From Bradyrhizobium sp. 21 (GTDB taxonomy: Bacteria > Pseudomonadota > Alphaproteobacteria > Rhizobiales > Xanthobacteraceae), in the NCBI RefSeq assembly GCF_023073335.1, contig NZ_JADPJG010000032.1, forward strand, positions 124,001-188,000: 64,000 bases of DNA. The letters run 5' to 3'. A model generated the notes under the pieces. The model searched no databases. It had not been told where the DNA came from and worked only from the letters and a program-made list of their open reading frames with translations. Below, piece by piece: positions 18,110-26,737 of the stretch (its first letter is position 1; each line of letters begins with the position of its first letter). The position numbers and the translations under genes are program-made.

Positions 18110-18910
18110 TTATTCGGCACCGCGAGCTTGCTCATCGGTCGCGCTCCACAGCGCGTCCACCGTCTCGTGCGAGATCGTCTGCGCTAGGTTGCGCGTCGAC
18201 GCCCAGGCCATATTCGCGATGATCCGGACGGTCGGTTGCAGCAGCGGATAGACACGATGCAGCGTGATATCCGTCCTCATCAAATAGACCTGACCCGAGC
18301 CGACCGGATAGGAGCGCGTGACTCCGCCGGCGAGAGCTGCAGCGACCCGGGGATTGCTCTTGTTCCAGACGGTATTGCCCACACATTGGACGAAGCCGCC
18401 GAGCTCGACGGGGGGCGCCTGTATGACCCACACCAGCGCGAAGCTGTAGTCGTCCCAATGCCAGCCGTGCGTGTCGCCGGGCTGCTCGAGACAGGTGATG
18501 ACGTATTGTTCGTCATCAAAGGGACACGTAAAAAGCGGCTCGCCTGCTATCTCGCCCAGCATCGCCCGCAATGCAGCGCATTCGTACAGCGCGGGGACCA
18601 CCTTCCCTCGGCGTTTAATTTCCGCCTGCCGCACGTTCCGCATGCGTCGAGGCGTATCGTCAGTTGCTTTCATTCGGAAGTCACGTCGTATCGCTCCGGC
18701 ATCGAGCAGTACTCTCGCCTCCCGCTCGACTGCTCCGACAAAGGCGGGCGGGATGAAGCTTGTAACAACGGCGAATCCTTCCCGCTGGAATTGATTTCGG
18801 GCCGAGATGTAGTTCGCTGCGGATGGACCCTGCGTTTCAAGATACCGAGTTGTAACCGTATCGAGATCAACCAACTCAAGGGGCCGATCATCGCCCACAA
18901 TTTGCACCAT
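18110..18910 (-). CDS. 2-oxoglutarate/Fe(II)-type oxygenase
   Basis: 266 residues. The iron-binding facial triad is visible as H-x-D in GWHWDDYSF and a distal His in TLHRVYPL, with an Arg a few residues later (TVRIIANM) placed to bind 2-oxoglutarate. It probably hydroxylates or desaturates the amino acid or peptide. The start at 18910 is fixed by GGAGGAGACA directly upstream; the longer frame to 19060 overlaps the promoter. It is the first gene of the NRPS operon, 25 bp before the synthetase. Confidence 0.82.
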   Translation of the reverse strand: MVQIVGDDRPLELVDLDTVTTRYLETQGPSAANYISARNQFQREGFAVVTSFIPPAFVGAVEREARVLLDAGAIRRDFRMKATDDTPRRMRNVRQAEIKRRGKVVPALYECAALRAMLGEIAGEPLFTCPFDDEQYVITCLEQPGDTHGWHWDDYSFALVWVIQAPPVELGGFVQCVGNTVWNKSNPRVAAALAGGVTRSYPVGSGQVYLMRTDITLHRVYPLLQPTVRIIANMAWASTRNLAQTISHETVDALWSATDEQARGAE

Positions 18911-18956
18911 TGTCTCCTCCAAGAATCTTGATCGTGCCATTCGGCATCCCGCCCAA

Positions 18957-18984
18957 AGAATAGCATTGGTTGTTATCTTGTCAA
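18957..18984 (-). promoter_or_regulatory. Candidate sigma-70-type promoter of the NRPS operon
   Basis: On the minus strand a perfect TTGACA (18979-18984) is followed after 16 nt by TATTCT (18957-18962), about 45 nt before the oxygenase ATG at 18910. The plus strand of the same 128-bp gap also has TTGTTA (18970-18975) and TATGAT (18995-19000) with a long 19-nt spacer, ahead of the divergent KAS III gene, so the two promoters would overlap. Read from sequence only. Confidence 0.45.
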
Positions 18985-19038
18985 TATACCTCATTATGAT
19001 TGAATTACAGAAACGGGAATCTGACGACAGGGACAGTG

Positions 19039-20058
19039 ATGGAACAGATTTATCTCTCATGTTGCGAGTACGAACTCGGAGAGAGCCGCCCTCTCATCGA
19101 GTTGAGTGGCCATATCGAGAGCGGCGTGATCGACACGCTGATGCAGCTGGGGCTTAGATGTTATCTCCGCACCGAAACGTCAGCTCCCGCGATGGCTCTT
19201 GCCTCGTTGGCGCGAACATTGAAGTGCATGCGGGGAATTGTCCCTGACCTTGTACTGTACTGTTCGACCAGAATGCTTGACCATTCCAGAGACATGATGG
19301 ACTTCAAAAAGGGTAGCTCCCAGCTTGGTCTGCCGCTAACACCATTGATTGGAATGAGCACGAATGGCTGCGCGAACTTCGGCATCGCCGTGGTCCATGC
19401 GTGCGACCTCATTCGCGCCCGCTCCGCCAGATGTGTAGCGGTAGTCACCGCGGATACCTGCGCGCGACCCGCCGACAGATTGACCGCCAACAATTCGGCG
19501 ATATTGAGCGACGGCGCAGCAAGTTGCCTGATCTCGATTAATCCGGAGCTAGGTGGCTTCTTGGTCCGCGGAACGTCAATCGGGACCGATCTTAGGCTGC
19601 ATGATGAAGTCGATTTCCTCAAGGTCTATCGATATGCATCAAGCGGGGTACGGTCGGTCACCAAACGCGCGCTAGCAAATGCCAGCATCAGAGGCTCCGA
19701 TATCGATCGTCTTGTGACGATGAACGTGCAGCCCAATACTCTTCGCTTTTATTCGAAAGAAGCCGGTTTCGGTGCAGACTCCGTGTACAACTATGAGGAA
19801 CGGCTCGCCAGGAATTCACACGTTTTCGGAGCCGACATCATCATTAATTTAGTCGAGAGCACCACCGAGCTCATGCATACCTGTCCGGAGCGCGCTTGCA
19901 AACCGCTCCTGGCACTTTCCGTGAGTCCAGCGGCCTGGAGTGGGATGGTTCTCCAACCCGCAAGTGCTTTGCTCTCCGAACTCGTCATAAAGACGACTCT
20001 CAAGAAAACGGACCTCGAAGGACCAACACTCGTCGATGCGCCAAGCAAGTCGTCGTAG
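19039..20058 (+). CDS. Second KAS III-like protein with altered active site
   Basis: 339 residues, thiolase fold. Cys111 lies in MSTNGCANFG and AILSDGAASC marks the second half. As in the protein at 205-1128, the FabH His motif is lost (MNVQPNTL, residues 228-235), and H261-V-F-x-x-D266 stands where FabH has its Asn. The shared HVFxxD implies a common, non-classical triad in both paralogues. The ATG at 19039 follows AGGGA; a TTG at 19000 was rejected. It is divergent from the NRPS operon and shares its regulatory gap. It may prime or transfer an acyl group onto the product, which is inferred. Confidence 0.72.
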   Translation: MEQIYLSCCEYELGESRPLIELSGHIESGVIDTLMQLGLRCYLRTETSAPAMALASLARTLKCMRGIVPDLVLYCSTRMLDHSRDMMDFKKGSSQLGLPLTPLIGMSTNGCANFGIAVVHACDLIRARSARCVAVVTADTCARPADRLTANNSAILSDGAASCLISINPELGGFLVRGTSIGTDLRLHDEVDFLKVYRYASSGVRSVTKRALANASIRGSDIDRLVTMNVQPNTLRFYSKEAGFGADSVYNYEERLARNSHVFGADIIINLVESTTELMHTCPERACKPLLALSVSPAAWSGMVLQPASALLSELVIKTTLKKTDLEGPTLVDAPSKSS

Positions 20059-20142
20059 CCTTCGTACCAAGAACTCCATCCTACACGGAGGCGTCAGTGC
20101 GGCGCACGCGGGCGCGATTGTCCGCCCGACTGTAGTCCTTAC

Positions 20143-20725
20143 ATGACAATCTACAATCGCTTTAATCGCTGGGCCAAGCGCGGACATTGGCAGGCGATCT
20201 TTGAAGCGCTCACCCGCGGCGGGAACGACTGCGTGACTTTGTCGATCGACTCCACTTCAATCAAGGCGCATCGCTCGGCAAGCGGCAGAAAGGGGGGAGC
20301 ATGAACAGGCGATCGGCCACTCGCGCGGTGGGCGGACCACGAAAATCCACGCACTGAGTGATCCTGATTGCAGACCTTGCGCATTTCATCTCACTCTAGG
20401 CCAGGACGCAGATATTGCCGCGGCACCGGCCCTCTTGGAACTCGCGCCACCCATGTCTGCCCTCATTGGGGACAAAGGATGCGACGGCGACGGCTTTCGC
20501 GCCGAAATCATCGATCGTGGGGCCAAGCCCGTCATTCCAAACAAATCCAACAGGATCACCTTCCACAGCTTCAGCAAACGCGCCTATAAGGGGCGCAACG
20601 TCATCGAGCGCTGTTTCTGCCGCCTCAAGGATTTCAGGCGTGTCGCAACTCGCTACGACAAACTTGCTAGAAGCTTCCTGGCTGCCATCCACCTCGCCGC
20701 CATCGTTGTCTATTGGATCAATTGA
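20143..20725 (+). pseudogene. IS5-family transposase remnant
   Basis: The sequence starts abruptly at TIYNRFNRW, a mid-protein motif of IS5-type transposases, so the N-terminal third is missing. A frameshift near 20300 separates SIDSTSIKAHRSASG from the rest (GHSRGGRTTKIHALSD, GDKGCDGDGFR, NVIERCFCRLKDFRRVATRYDK). All three DDE-region motifs survive, but in two frames. No flanking inverted repeats were recognised. It marks the junction between the NRPS cluster and the conjugation-gene debris. Confidence 0.85.
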
Positions 20726-20813
20726 GTCTGAACCCTAGCTGACGTTTGCGGCTAGATAAATCGCTCCTACACACGGAGGGCTTGAAAGGTACTGCTGTCG
20801 TTAGCAGGGGATT

Positions 20814-21971
20814 TCAGCGCTCCTGCTCGTTAACTCTCGCCTGCTCTCCCTGACGGGACCCATTCTTGTCGGGTCCTAGTCGATAGCGATCCTGTACAGG
20901 TTCTAGAACCGTCGCGCGCTCAAAGGAATTGCCGTTGTTGAGATGCCGCGCGATGCGCTCCTTGGCGAAGGCCATAATGCTCCGACGAACATTCTCGTCG
21001 TTCGGCAGAGCGCGCTCGACGAGCTTCTTGATGAAGACAAGCTGGGATTTGGCAGCGAGTAGGTCGGAATCGCGCTCGTCCGCCGGTCGGTCTGCACGGC
21101 GTTCCACCACCGTCACACTCCAAATGTTCCGCCACATCTGGCGCCGTTCAATGGCAGCCACTCCTGTGGTGGCGTCTATGGACTTGATCGCCCAGGTGAC
21201 GGGGACGACGCCATTCCTGCGCATAGAGATGCGGTCGCCAGGCCCGGCGCCACTATCTGCGACATCCGGTACAACGCCGACGCCCCACACCTGATGTCGC
21301 CGGCCATCGTCAAGTTCGATGGCCACATAGGTTGATGGCTCCGCGTCGACGCGGTTGCGGTAAGGGCCATAACCGACCTCCATCAGACGTCCGGAAGGGC
21401 CCTTGTCGTAATCGAACCTCTCCGCCTGCAGTGGCCTGTCGGAGGCCGAGCGAGCCTCTGCATCGTCGGTCCGGGCCTGGGCTCCATCCCATGCGGCTCG
21501 TCGGTCAGCGAGCGCCTGGCGATAAAGCTCGCTTGGCTGGTAGCCTTTCACATCCATCCCGCGCGCGCTAGATTTTAGCCAAGCGCCGCCTCGGAGCTCG
21601 ACAGAACCACGGACGTGAAGTGCCTCCCACTGGCGATGTTGTGCCACGCTGACCATGTCCCGGATCACTTCTGCGGCAGCTATGCGGGTGACGAGGCGAT
21701 CGTCAGTGGCCTTGAACGTGAGGTACTCTTTCCGCTCATCGGCATAGAGCCGCGCTTCCCGGTCGGACCCATCCTTTTGAGATTCACTGGCCCCCACGTA
21801 ATATTTCCGACGGATACGGTCCGGAAACGCACTATCGATGATCTCCGGGGATGAAAGCTTGTTGGCGGCTGGTGCTATCGACTCTTCCCCCTTATCTCGG
21901 GCGGAAGCGCGGCCCGGGCGACGCTGCCACACCAGGCTGAATTCCTCGCTCTCGTCATGCCTGTCGTTCAT
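20814..21971 (-). CDS. LPD7-domain protein of a conjugative element
   Basis: 385 residues. Residues about 48-155 (FPDRIRRKYYVG ... GYQPSELYRQ) match the large polyvalent protein-associated domain 7 found in relaxase-linked and conjugal-transfer proteins of rhizobial plasmids and islands. The middle has a beta-rich segment, and the tail is charged and low in complexity. The ATG at 21971 overlaps the traG stop (ATGA), so it was cotranscribed with the coupling-protein gene. Function in transfer is not defined. Its frame is intact although its partner is broken. Confidence 0.6.
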   Translation of the reverse strand: MNDRHDESEEFSLVWQRRPGRASARDKGEESIAPAANKLSSPEIIDSAFPDRIRRKYYVGASESQKDGSDREARLYADERKEYLTFKATDDRLVTRIAAAEVIRDMVSVAQHRQWEALHVRGSVELRGGAWLKSSARGMDVKGYQPSELYRQALADRRAAWDGAQARTDDAEARSASDRPLQAERFDYDKGPSGRLMEVGYGPYRNRVDAEPSTYVAIELDDGRRHQVWGVGVVPDVADSGAGPGDRISMRRNGVVPVTWAIKSIDATTGVAAIERRQMWRNIWSVTVVERRADRPADERDSDLLAAKSQLVFIKKLVERALPNDENVRRSIMAFAKERIARHLNNGNSFERATVLEPVQDRYRLGPDKNGSRQGEQARVNEQER

Positions 21972-23680
21972 GCTGTCGTCCGTTCTGCTCGCGGCCGGTC
22001 CGCCGAGTCGGCGGAATGACCTGAGCGTCGATGTAGTTCAGCGTCCACGCTTTCAGCGTCGTCCTCAGAGAGTCCTTCGAGGTCCACGTCTACATCCCCA
22101 AAATCGAAAGACGCGTTGGCTGGAATTGTGGAGGGATCGGCTACCTCCTCATCGGTCATCGGGCGGGATCGAAACACCGCGCGTAGCTCAGCCATCTCGG
22201 AGCGAAGCTCCTTGATCTCGGCGTCAAGCAGAGCGGTCGAGTGGCCTCTGGGCATCTCCCGGACGGGAGCTGGCAGCAGCCGTCTCAGGAACGTCTCATC
22301 TTCGTGATAGACGATCTTGTCCGCAATGACGGGTGGAATGCCGGTGCCCAGGATAAATGCCTTCGACTTTGGAAGAAGCTTCAGCTCTTGCGGCAGCATC
22401 AGGGCGCGCCGATGTTCGGAGATCGTCTCGCTGGTCGAGCGCATCGCCAGCCCTTTCGGTCCGCTCCGGCTGTGCGCCTTCACCGTATCATAGCCGATAC
22501 GCTCCGAGAGCTCGTTTGCGACATCCTGTTCTTTCGGCGCGAAGACCACCTCGACAGCATGGTTAGTCATGAAGTTGCGGGCTGCGTCGATCCCGTAGAT
22601 TGCGCGCAGCTGCGCCGGGCTCTGGACCACCGTGAGGAGGCGGATGCCGTAACCGGCGATGAAGGCCACCGATTTCGCCAGCACATTGACATTGCCCAGC
22701 GCCGGAAACTCATCGAGCAACAGCAGCACCTTGCGATTGAGTTCGGGATTTTGTTCCGGCAGCGCGCGGGTATTGAGATCGACCACCTGCTGAAAGAACA
22801 AGTTCAGAAGCGGCGACATGCGGTCGAGATATCAGGGGTCACGCCGAGATAGATCGACCTCGGCCGTTGCCGGAGCTGCCGCAGATCGAAATCGTTGGTT
22901 GCGGTCGCCGCGTCGATCCGGGGATTGAGCCAGAGACCGAGCCTCGCCGTGACGGTCTTGCGCACCGAGTTCATGGTGTTTTCCGAAGCCGCGAGGAAGC
23001 CGTTCAATGCTGTAATGCAGTGCCGCGACAGCGGCGAAGGGCCGGACTTGCGAGCGACGATGATCTTATCAAAATGGGCCTTGAGGTCGGGGGCCGCGGA
23101 CAGCTGGTGCAGGATCTCACCGATCGTCAATGGAAAGCCAGGCGTTTCCGCGACATAGCCGCCGATCGCGAAAGGCCGAACGTGCGGCCTCGAACCAAAA
23201 GGGATCGCCGCGACTTTCGGCGGGAAACAGCATGACCGCGATGCGCTGCAAATCGTCATAAAGGTCGGCGGGATCGCTGCGCACATAGCCCAGGGGATTG
23301 TAGCGCGCGGTTCGACCATTCTCGTCGGAGCGGGTCGAACAGATAGATCTCCTGTCCGTGGGTCGCCCGAAATCCCGCGGAACGATCCCAGTTTTCCTTC
23401 TTCACGTCCAGAACGACGACTGAGCCCGACCAGTTGAGCAGGTTTGGAATGACGTAGCCAACGCCCTTCGCGGCCCTGGTTGGAGCGTAGACAGCATGTG
23501 TTCCGATCCGCCGAAGCAGAGCAGGGCGCCGTCCTTTCGGCCGAGCAGCACGCCCTCCTTGGATCGCAGGCCAGCGGCCTTGATCTCGCGCTCGGACGCG
23601 AAACGCGCGCTGCCGTGAAGCGGGGGAGGACGGTGCCGAAAGATTGCACCGATGACATATTCGAAATGCCTTGAGCCACG
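21968..23680 (-). pseudogene. traG: traG/virD4 coupling-protein pseudogene
   Basis: Pieces of a VirD4-type coupling ATPase lie in several frames. In order from the 5' side: HGSARFASEREIKAAG near 23600; APTRAAKGVG, a Walker A with Ala for Gly; VPNLLN-like and RATHGQEIYLFDP segments; AYVAETPG and IGEILHQLSAAPDLKAHFDK; then an open 283-residue C-terminus from 22819 with Walker B LLLLDEFPALGN. A one-base loss near 22825 separates GVTPD from the following MSPLLNLFFQQ. The N-terminal membrane segment is missing. It is a non-functional relic of a type IV transfer system. Confidence 0.82.
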
Positions 23681-23689
23681 ATCGCCGTT

Positions 23690-23876
23690 TTGAAACTGTG
23701 CTCGCGGCCGGTCATGTCGTCGGTCACCTTCAGCGGCGGCTGACTTCCGACAACGCCTAGCGAGGTGGACGATGTCGCCGCAGGCAGCGCACTGATCAAG
23801 GCCTCTGTTACGAATGGCGCAGGCGAGGCAGCGGCAGGCTGCGCGGAATTCCGCCGAAGTGGCTGCCGATGGTGGC
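23690..23876. other. Unassigned stretch between traG relic and XRE gene
   Basis: A minus-strand frame runs through here with a low-complexity Ala/Ser/Pro/Thr-rich translation, but it resembles no family I know. It probably belongs to the decayed transfer region. No RNA or regulatory element seen. Confidence 0.4.
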
Positions 23877-24104
23877 TCAGTCGTCCTTCAGTAACTTCCA
23901 AGGCTCAATACCGAGGCCCTTAGCAATCCGTGCCAAATTGTCGATCGATACATTCCGTTCGGAACGTTCGACCCCACTGAGATAGGTCCTGTTCAGTCCA
24001 CTCTCGTGCGCAAGCGCCTCTTGGCTCAGACCACGCGCGGCCCGTAGGCGGCGCATGTTCTTCGCCAGGATGTCTCGCAGGGGCCCTTTGTGTGTCCGTT
24101 TCAC
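23877..24104 (-). CDS. XRE-family helix-turn-helix regulator
   Basis: 75 residues, nearly all one Cro/C1-type HTH: LRAARGLSQEALAHESGLNR is the helix-turn-helix core, followed by TYLSGVERSERNVSIDNLARIAKGLGI. It is a DNA-binding repressor or activator typical of mobile elements. The start is a GTG at 24104; an inverted repeat spans this start codon, which would suit autoregulation. The target genes were probably those of the decayed element. Confidence 0.85.
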   Translation of the reverse strand: MKRTHKGPLRDILAKNMRRLRAARGLSQEALAHESGLNRTYLSGVERSERNVSIDNLARIAKGLGIEPWKLLKDD

Positions 24105-24110
24105 AGAAAC
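24098..24110. promoter_or_regulatory. Inverted repeat over the XRE start codon
   Basis: GTTTC-aca-GAAAC, arms 24098-24102 and 24106-24110. The GTG start (complement of 24102-24104) lies inside it. A second short palindrome (CGCCTT-t-AAGGCG) lies about 25 bp upstream of the gene. Either could be an operator for the small HTH protein. No binding data. Confidence 0.3.
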
Positions 24111-24374
24111 ACATCGGCCAAATCGACGCCTTTAAGGCGACCGCTTTTAAGCTACATTCGACGTTGGAAATTGCTATGATCGCAAAAGGCGAATGGGGCT
24201 CAACGGGCGGATGACGTGAACCTTTCGACAGGATCAGTAGAGGCGTTCTTGGATTTGGATGTCATTCGGCCTGCAATATTGACCCCCTAAGCCGGGGGAT
24301 CGGCGTCCAAAATTGACCCCCTACAGGTTGGTCTGTTGCGCTGCCTGCTTCGTCATGAAGCAGGTGGTCGGGGG

Positions 24375-25873
24375 ATGCTGATCGTGGAGACAATCGCCCG
24401 GATACGGCGCGAGCACTTCATCAAGGGCAAGACGATCAAGGAGATCGCCCGTGACCTGAAGGTGTCGCGGAACACAGTCCGGAAGGTGCTGAGATCGGGA
24501 GAGACCTCATTCGAGTACGAGCGTGTTGTCCAGCCGCGGCCGAAGCTGGGACGATGGGCAGCAGAACTCGACGGGTTGTTGTCAGGGAACGCGGGCAAGT
24601 CCGCTCGCGAGCAACTGACATTGATCCGGATCTTCGAGGAGCTGCGTGAGGCGGCTATGACGGCGGTTACGACGCCGTGCGGCGCTACGCCAGGCGATGG
24701 AGCAAGGAGCGCGGACAATCCACGGCCGCTGCCTACGTCCCGCTTAGCTTTGCGCCCGGAGAAACTTACCAGTTTGACTGGAGCCACGAGGTCGTCCTGC
24801 TCAATGGCGTGACGGTGATGGTGAAGGCCGCCCATGTCCGGCTCTGCCACAGCCGGATGCTGTTCGTGCGTTGCTATCCGCGCGAGACACAGGAGATGGT
24901 GTTCGACGCCCACGACCGGGCGTTCGCCCTGTTCAAGGGCACTTGCGTGCGCGGCATCTACGACAACATGAAGACGGCGGTGGAGACGATCTTCGTCGGC
25001 AAAGGGCGTCTCTACAATCGCCGCTTCATGCAGATGTGCAGCCACTACCTGGTCGATCCGGTTGCCTGCACGCCAGCGTCGGGCTGGGAGAAGGGCCAGG
25101 TCGAGAACCAGGTTGGGCTTGTCCGGGAGCGCTTCTTCACGCCGCGGCTGCGGTTCAAAACCCTCGACGAGTTGAACGCGTGGCTGCTGGACAAGTGCAT
25201 CGCCTACGCCAAGGCGCACCGGCATCCAGAACTGGCCGAACAGACGGTCTGGGAGGTGTTCGAAGCCGAGCGACCGAAGCTCGTTCCCTATGCCGGCCGG
25301 TTCGACGGATTCCACGCGGTGCCGGCATCGGTCTCGACGACCTGTCTGGTGCGGTTCGACAACAATAAATACTCGGTCACGGCCAGCGCTGTCGGGCGGC
25401 CTGTCGAGGTTCACGCCTACGCCGACCGCATTGTGATCCGTCAGGACGGACGCATCGTTGCCGAGCATGCTCGCTCGTTCGGCCGCGGCGAGACGACCTA
25501 TGATCCCTGGCATTACGTGCCGGTACTGGCTCGCAAACCCGGTGCCTTGCGCAACGGCGCTCCCTTCGAGGACTGGGTGCTTCCGGCTGCGATCGAACGT
25601 GTGCGGCGTAAGCTTACCAGTGCCGACGATGGCAACCGGCAGATGGTCGATATCCTCAACGCGGTTCTGACCGACGGCTTGCCGGCCGTTGAAGCAGCCT
25701 GCGCCGAGGCGATCGCTCACGGCGTTCATTCCGCCGATGTCGTGCTCAACATCCTGGCCCGCCAGCGTGATCCTGCGCCGCCAGCCAACATTCTCACCCC
25801 GGCCGCACTGACATTGCGCCACGCCCCGATCGCCGACTGTGCCCGTTACGACAACCTCAGGAGAACCATCTGA
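24375..25873 (+). pseudogene. istA: IS21 transposase IstA, frameshifted
   Basis: The N-terminal part starts MLIVETIARIRREHF and has a DNA-binding HTH (IKEIARDLKVSRNTVRKVLR). Near 24660 one base is missing, so the frame changes from FEELREAA to the RRYARRW frame; the remainder to 25873 is open. The DDE residues are all present in the second frame: FDWSHE, YDNMKTAV, EKGQVENQVG. Without a programmed shift no full-length transposase is made. Confidence 0.88.
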
Positions 25874-26735
25874 TGGAACGTACTCAACTCTTCGACCTCA
25901 TGGGCGAGCTCAAACTCTACGGCATGAAGGCTGCCTTCGACGAGATCATGGCGACCGCTGTCAAACGCCAGCACGAACCCCAGCGCATTGTCGGCGACCT
26001 GCTCAATGCCGAGATCAACGAGAAGCAGGCCCGCTCGATTAAGTACCAGCTCACCATCGCCAAGCTGCCGCTGGCCAAGGATCTCGAGGACTTCCAGTTC
26101 GAAGGCACACCCATCAACCAGACGCTGGTCAATGATCTCGCCGGCGGCGGCTTCATCGCCCAGCAACGTAACGCCGTGCTGATCGGCGGTACCGGCACCG
26201 GCAAAACACATATGGCCATCGCAATCGCCAGAAGCTGCATCCGATCCGGTGCCCGCGGCCGCTTCTACAACGTGGTCGACCTCGTCAACCGTCTGAGATC
26301 GAGACCCGCAATGGACGGCAAGGTCGGATCGCCGAGCATTTGACCCGGATGGACTTCATCGTCCTCGACGAACTCGGTTATCTACCGTTCGCCCAATCCG
26401 GCGGCCAGCTCCTGTTCCACCTCGTCAGCCGGCTCTACGAGCGCACGTCCATCGTCGTCACCACCAATCTCGCGTTCGGTGAATGGCCCAGCGTGTTCGG
26501 CGACGCCAAAATGACCACCGCGCTTCTCGATCGCCTGACCCACCATTGCGACATCGTCGAGACCGGCAACGACAGCTGGCGCTTCAAAAGCCGCGACGAC
26601 GATCACGCAACCCGCGCTCGCACCGTCTCCGCAACCCCGACCAGCTCCGACGGTGCGAGCGCTATCGCCAAAGCCCGCCGCTCGAAGGGGTCAAAATTGG
26701 ACGCCGATACGGGGTCAAATTTGAACGCCGATTGA
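25873..26735 (+). pseudogene. istB: IS21 helper ATPase IstB, frameshifted
   Basis: The start codon overlaps the istA stop (TGATG). Walker A is GGTGTGKTH and Walker B is FIVLDELGYLP, but they are in different frames: a base is missing near 26300, just after VNRL, and the second part continues from 26340. The C-terminus TTNLAFGEWPSVFGDAKMTTALLDRL is typical. The gene is inactive as it stands. Confidence 0.88.
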
Positions 26736-26737
26736 CA

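Larger units (their letters stand above)
24260..26737 (+). mobile_element. IS21-family insertion sequence (inactive)
   Basis: About 2.48 kb. The left end begins TGTCATTCGGCCTGCAATAT and the right end, read inward, TGTCAATCGGCGTTCAAATT. Both continue to a second copy of a TCGGCGTCCAAAATTGACCCC-like block, the multiple terminal repeats typical of IS21. It contains istA and istB in tandem with a TGATG junction. Both genes carry one-base frameshifts. No target duplication is visible (flanks GATTTGGA and CTGAAATT). It sits at the 5' end of the integrase gene. Confidence 0.88.

Noticed and set aside
24353..25822. 489-residue minus-strand ORF over istA
   Set aside because: Shadow of IstA; the plus strand has the HTH and DDE motifs.
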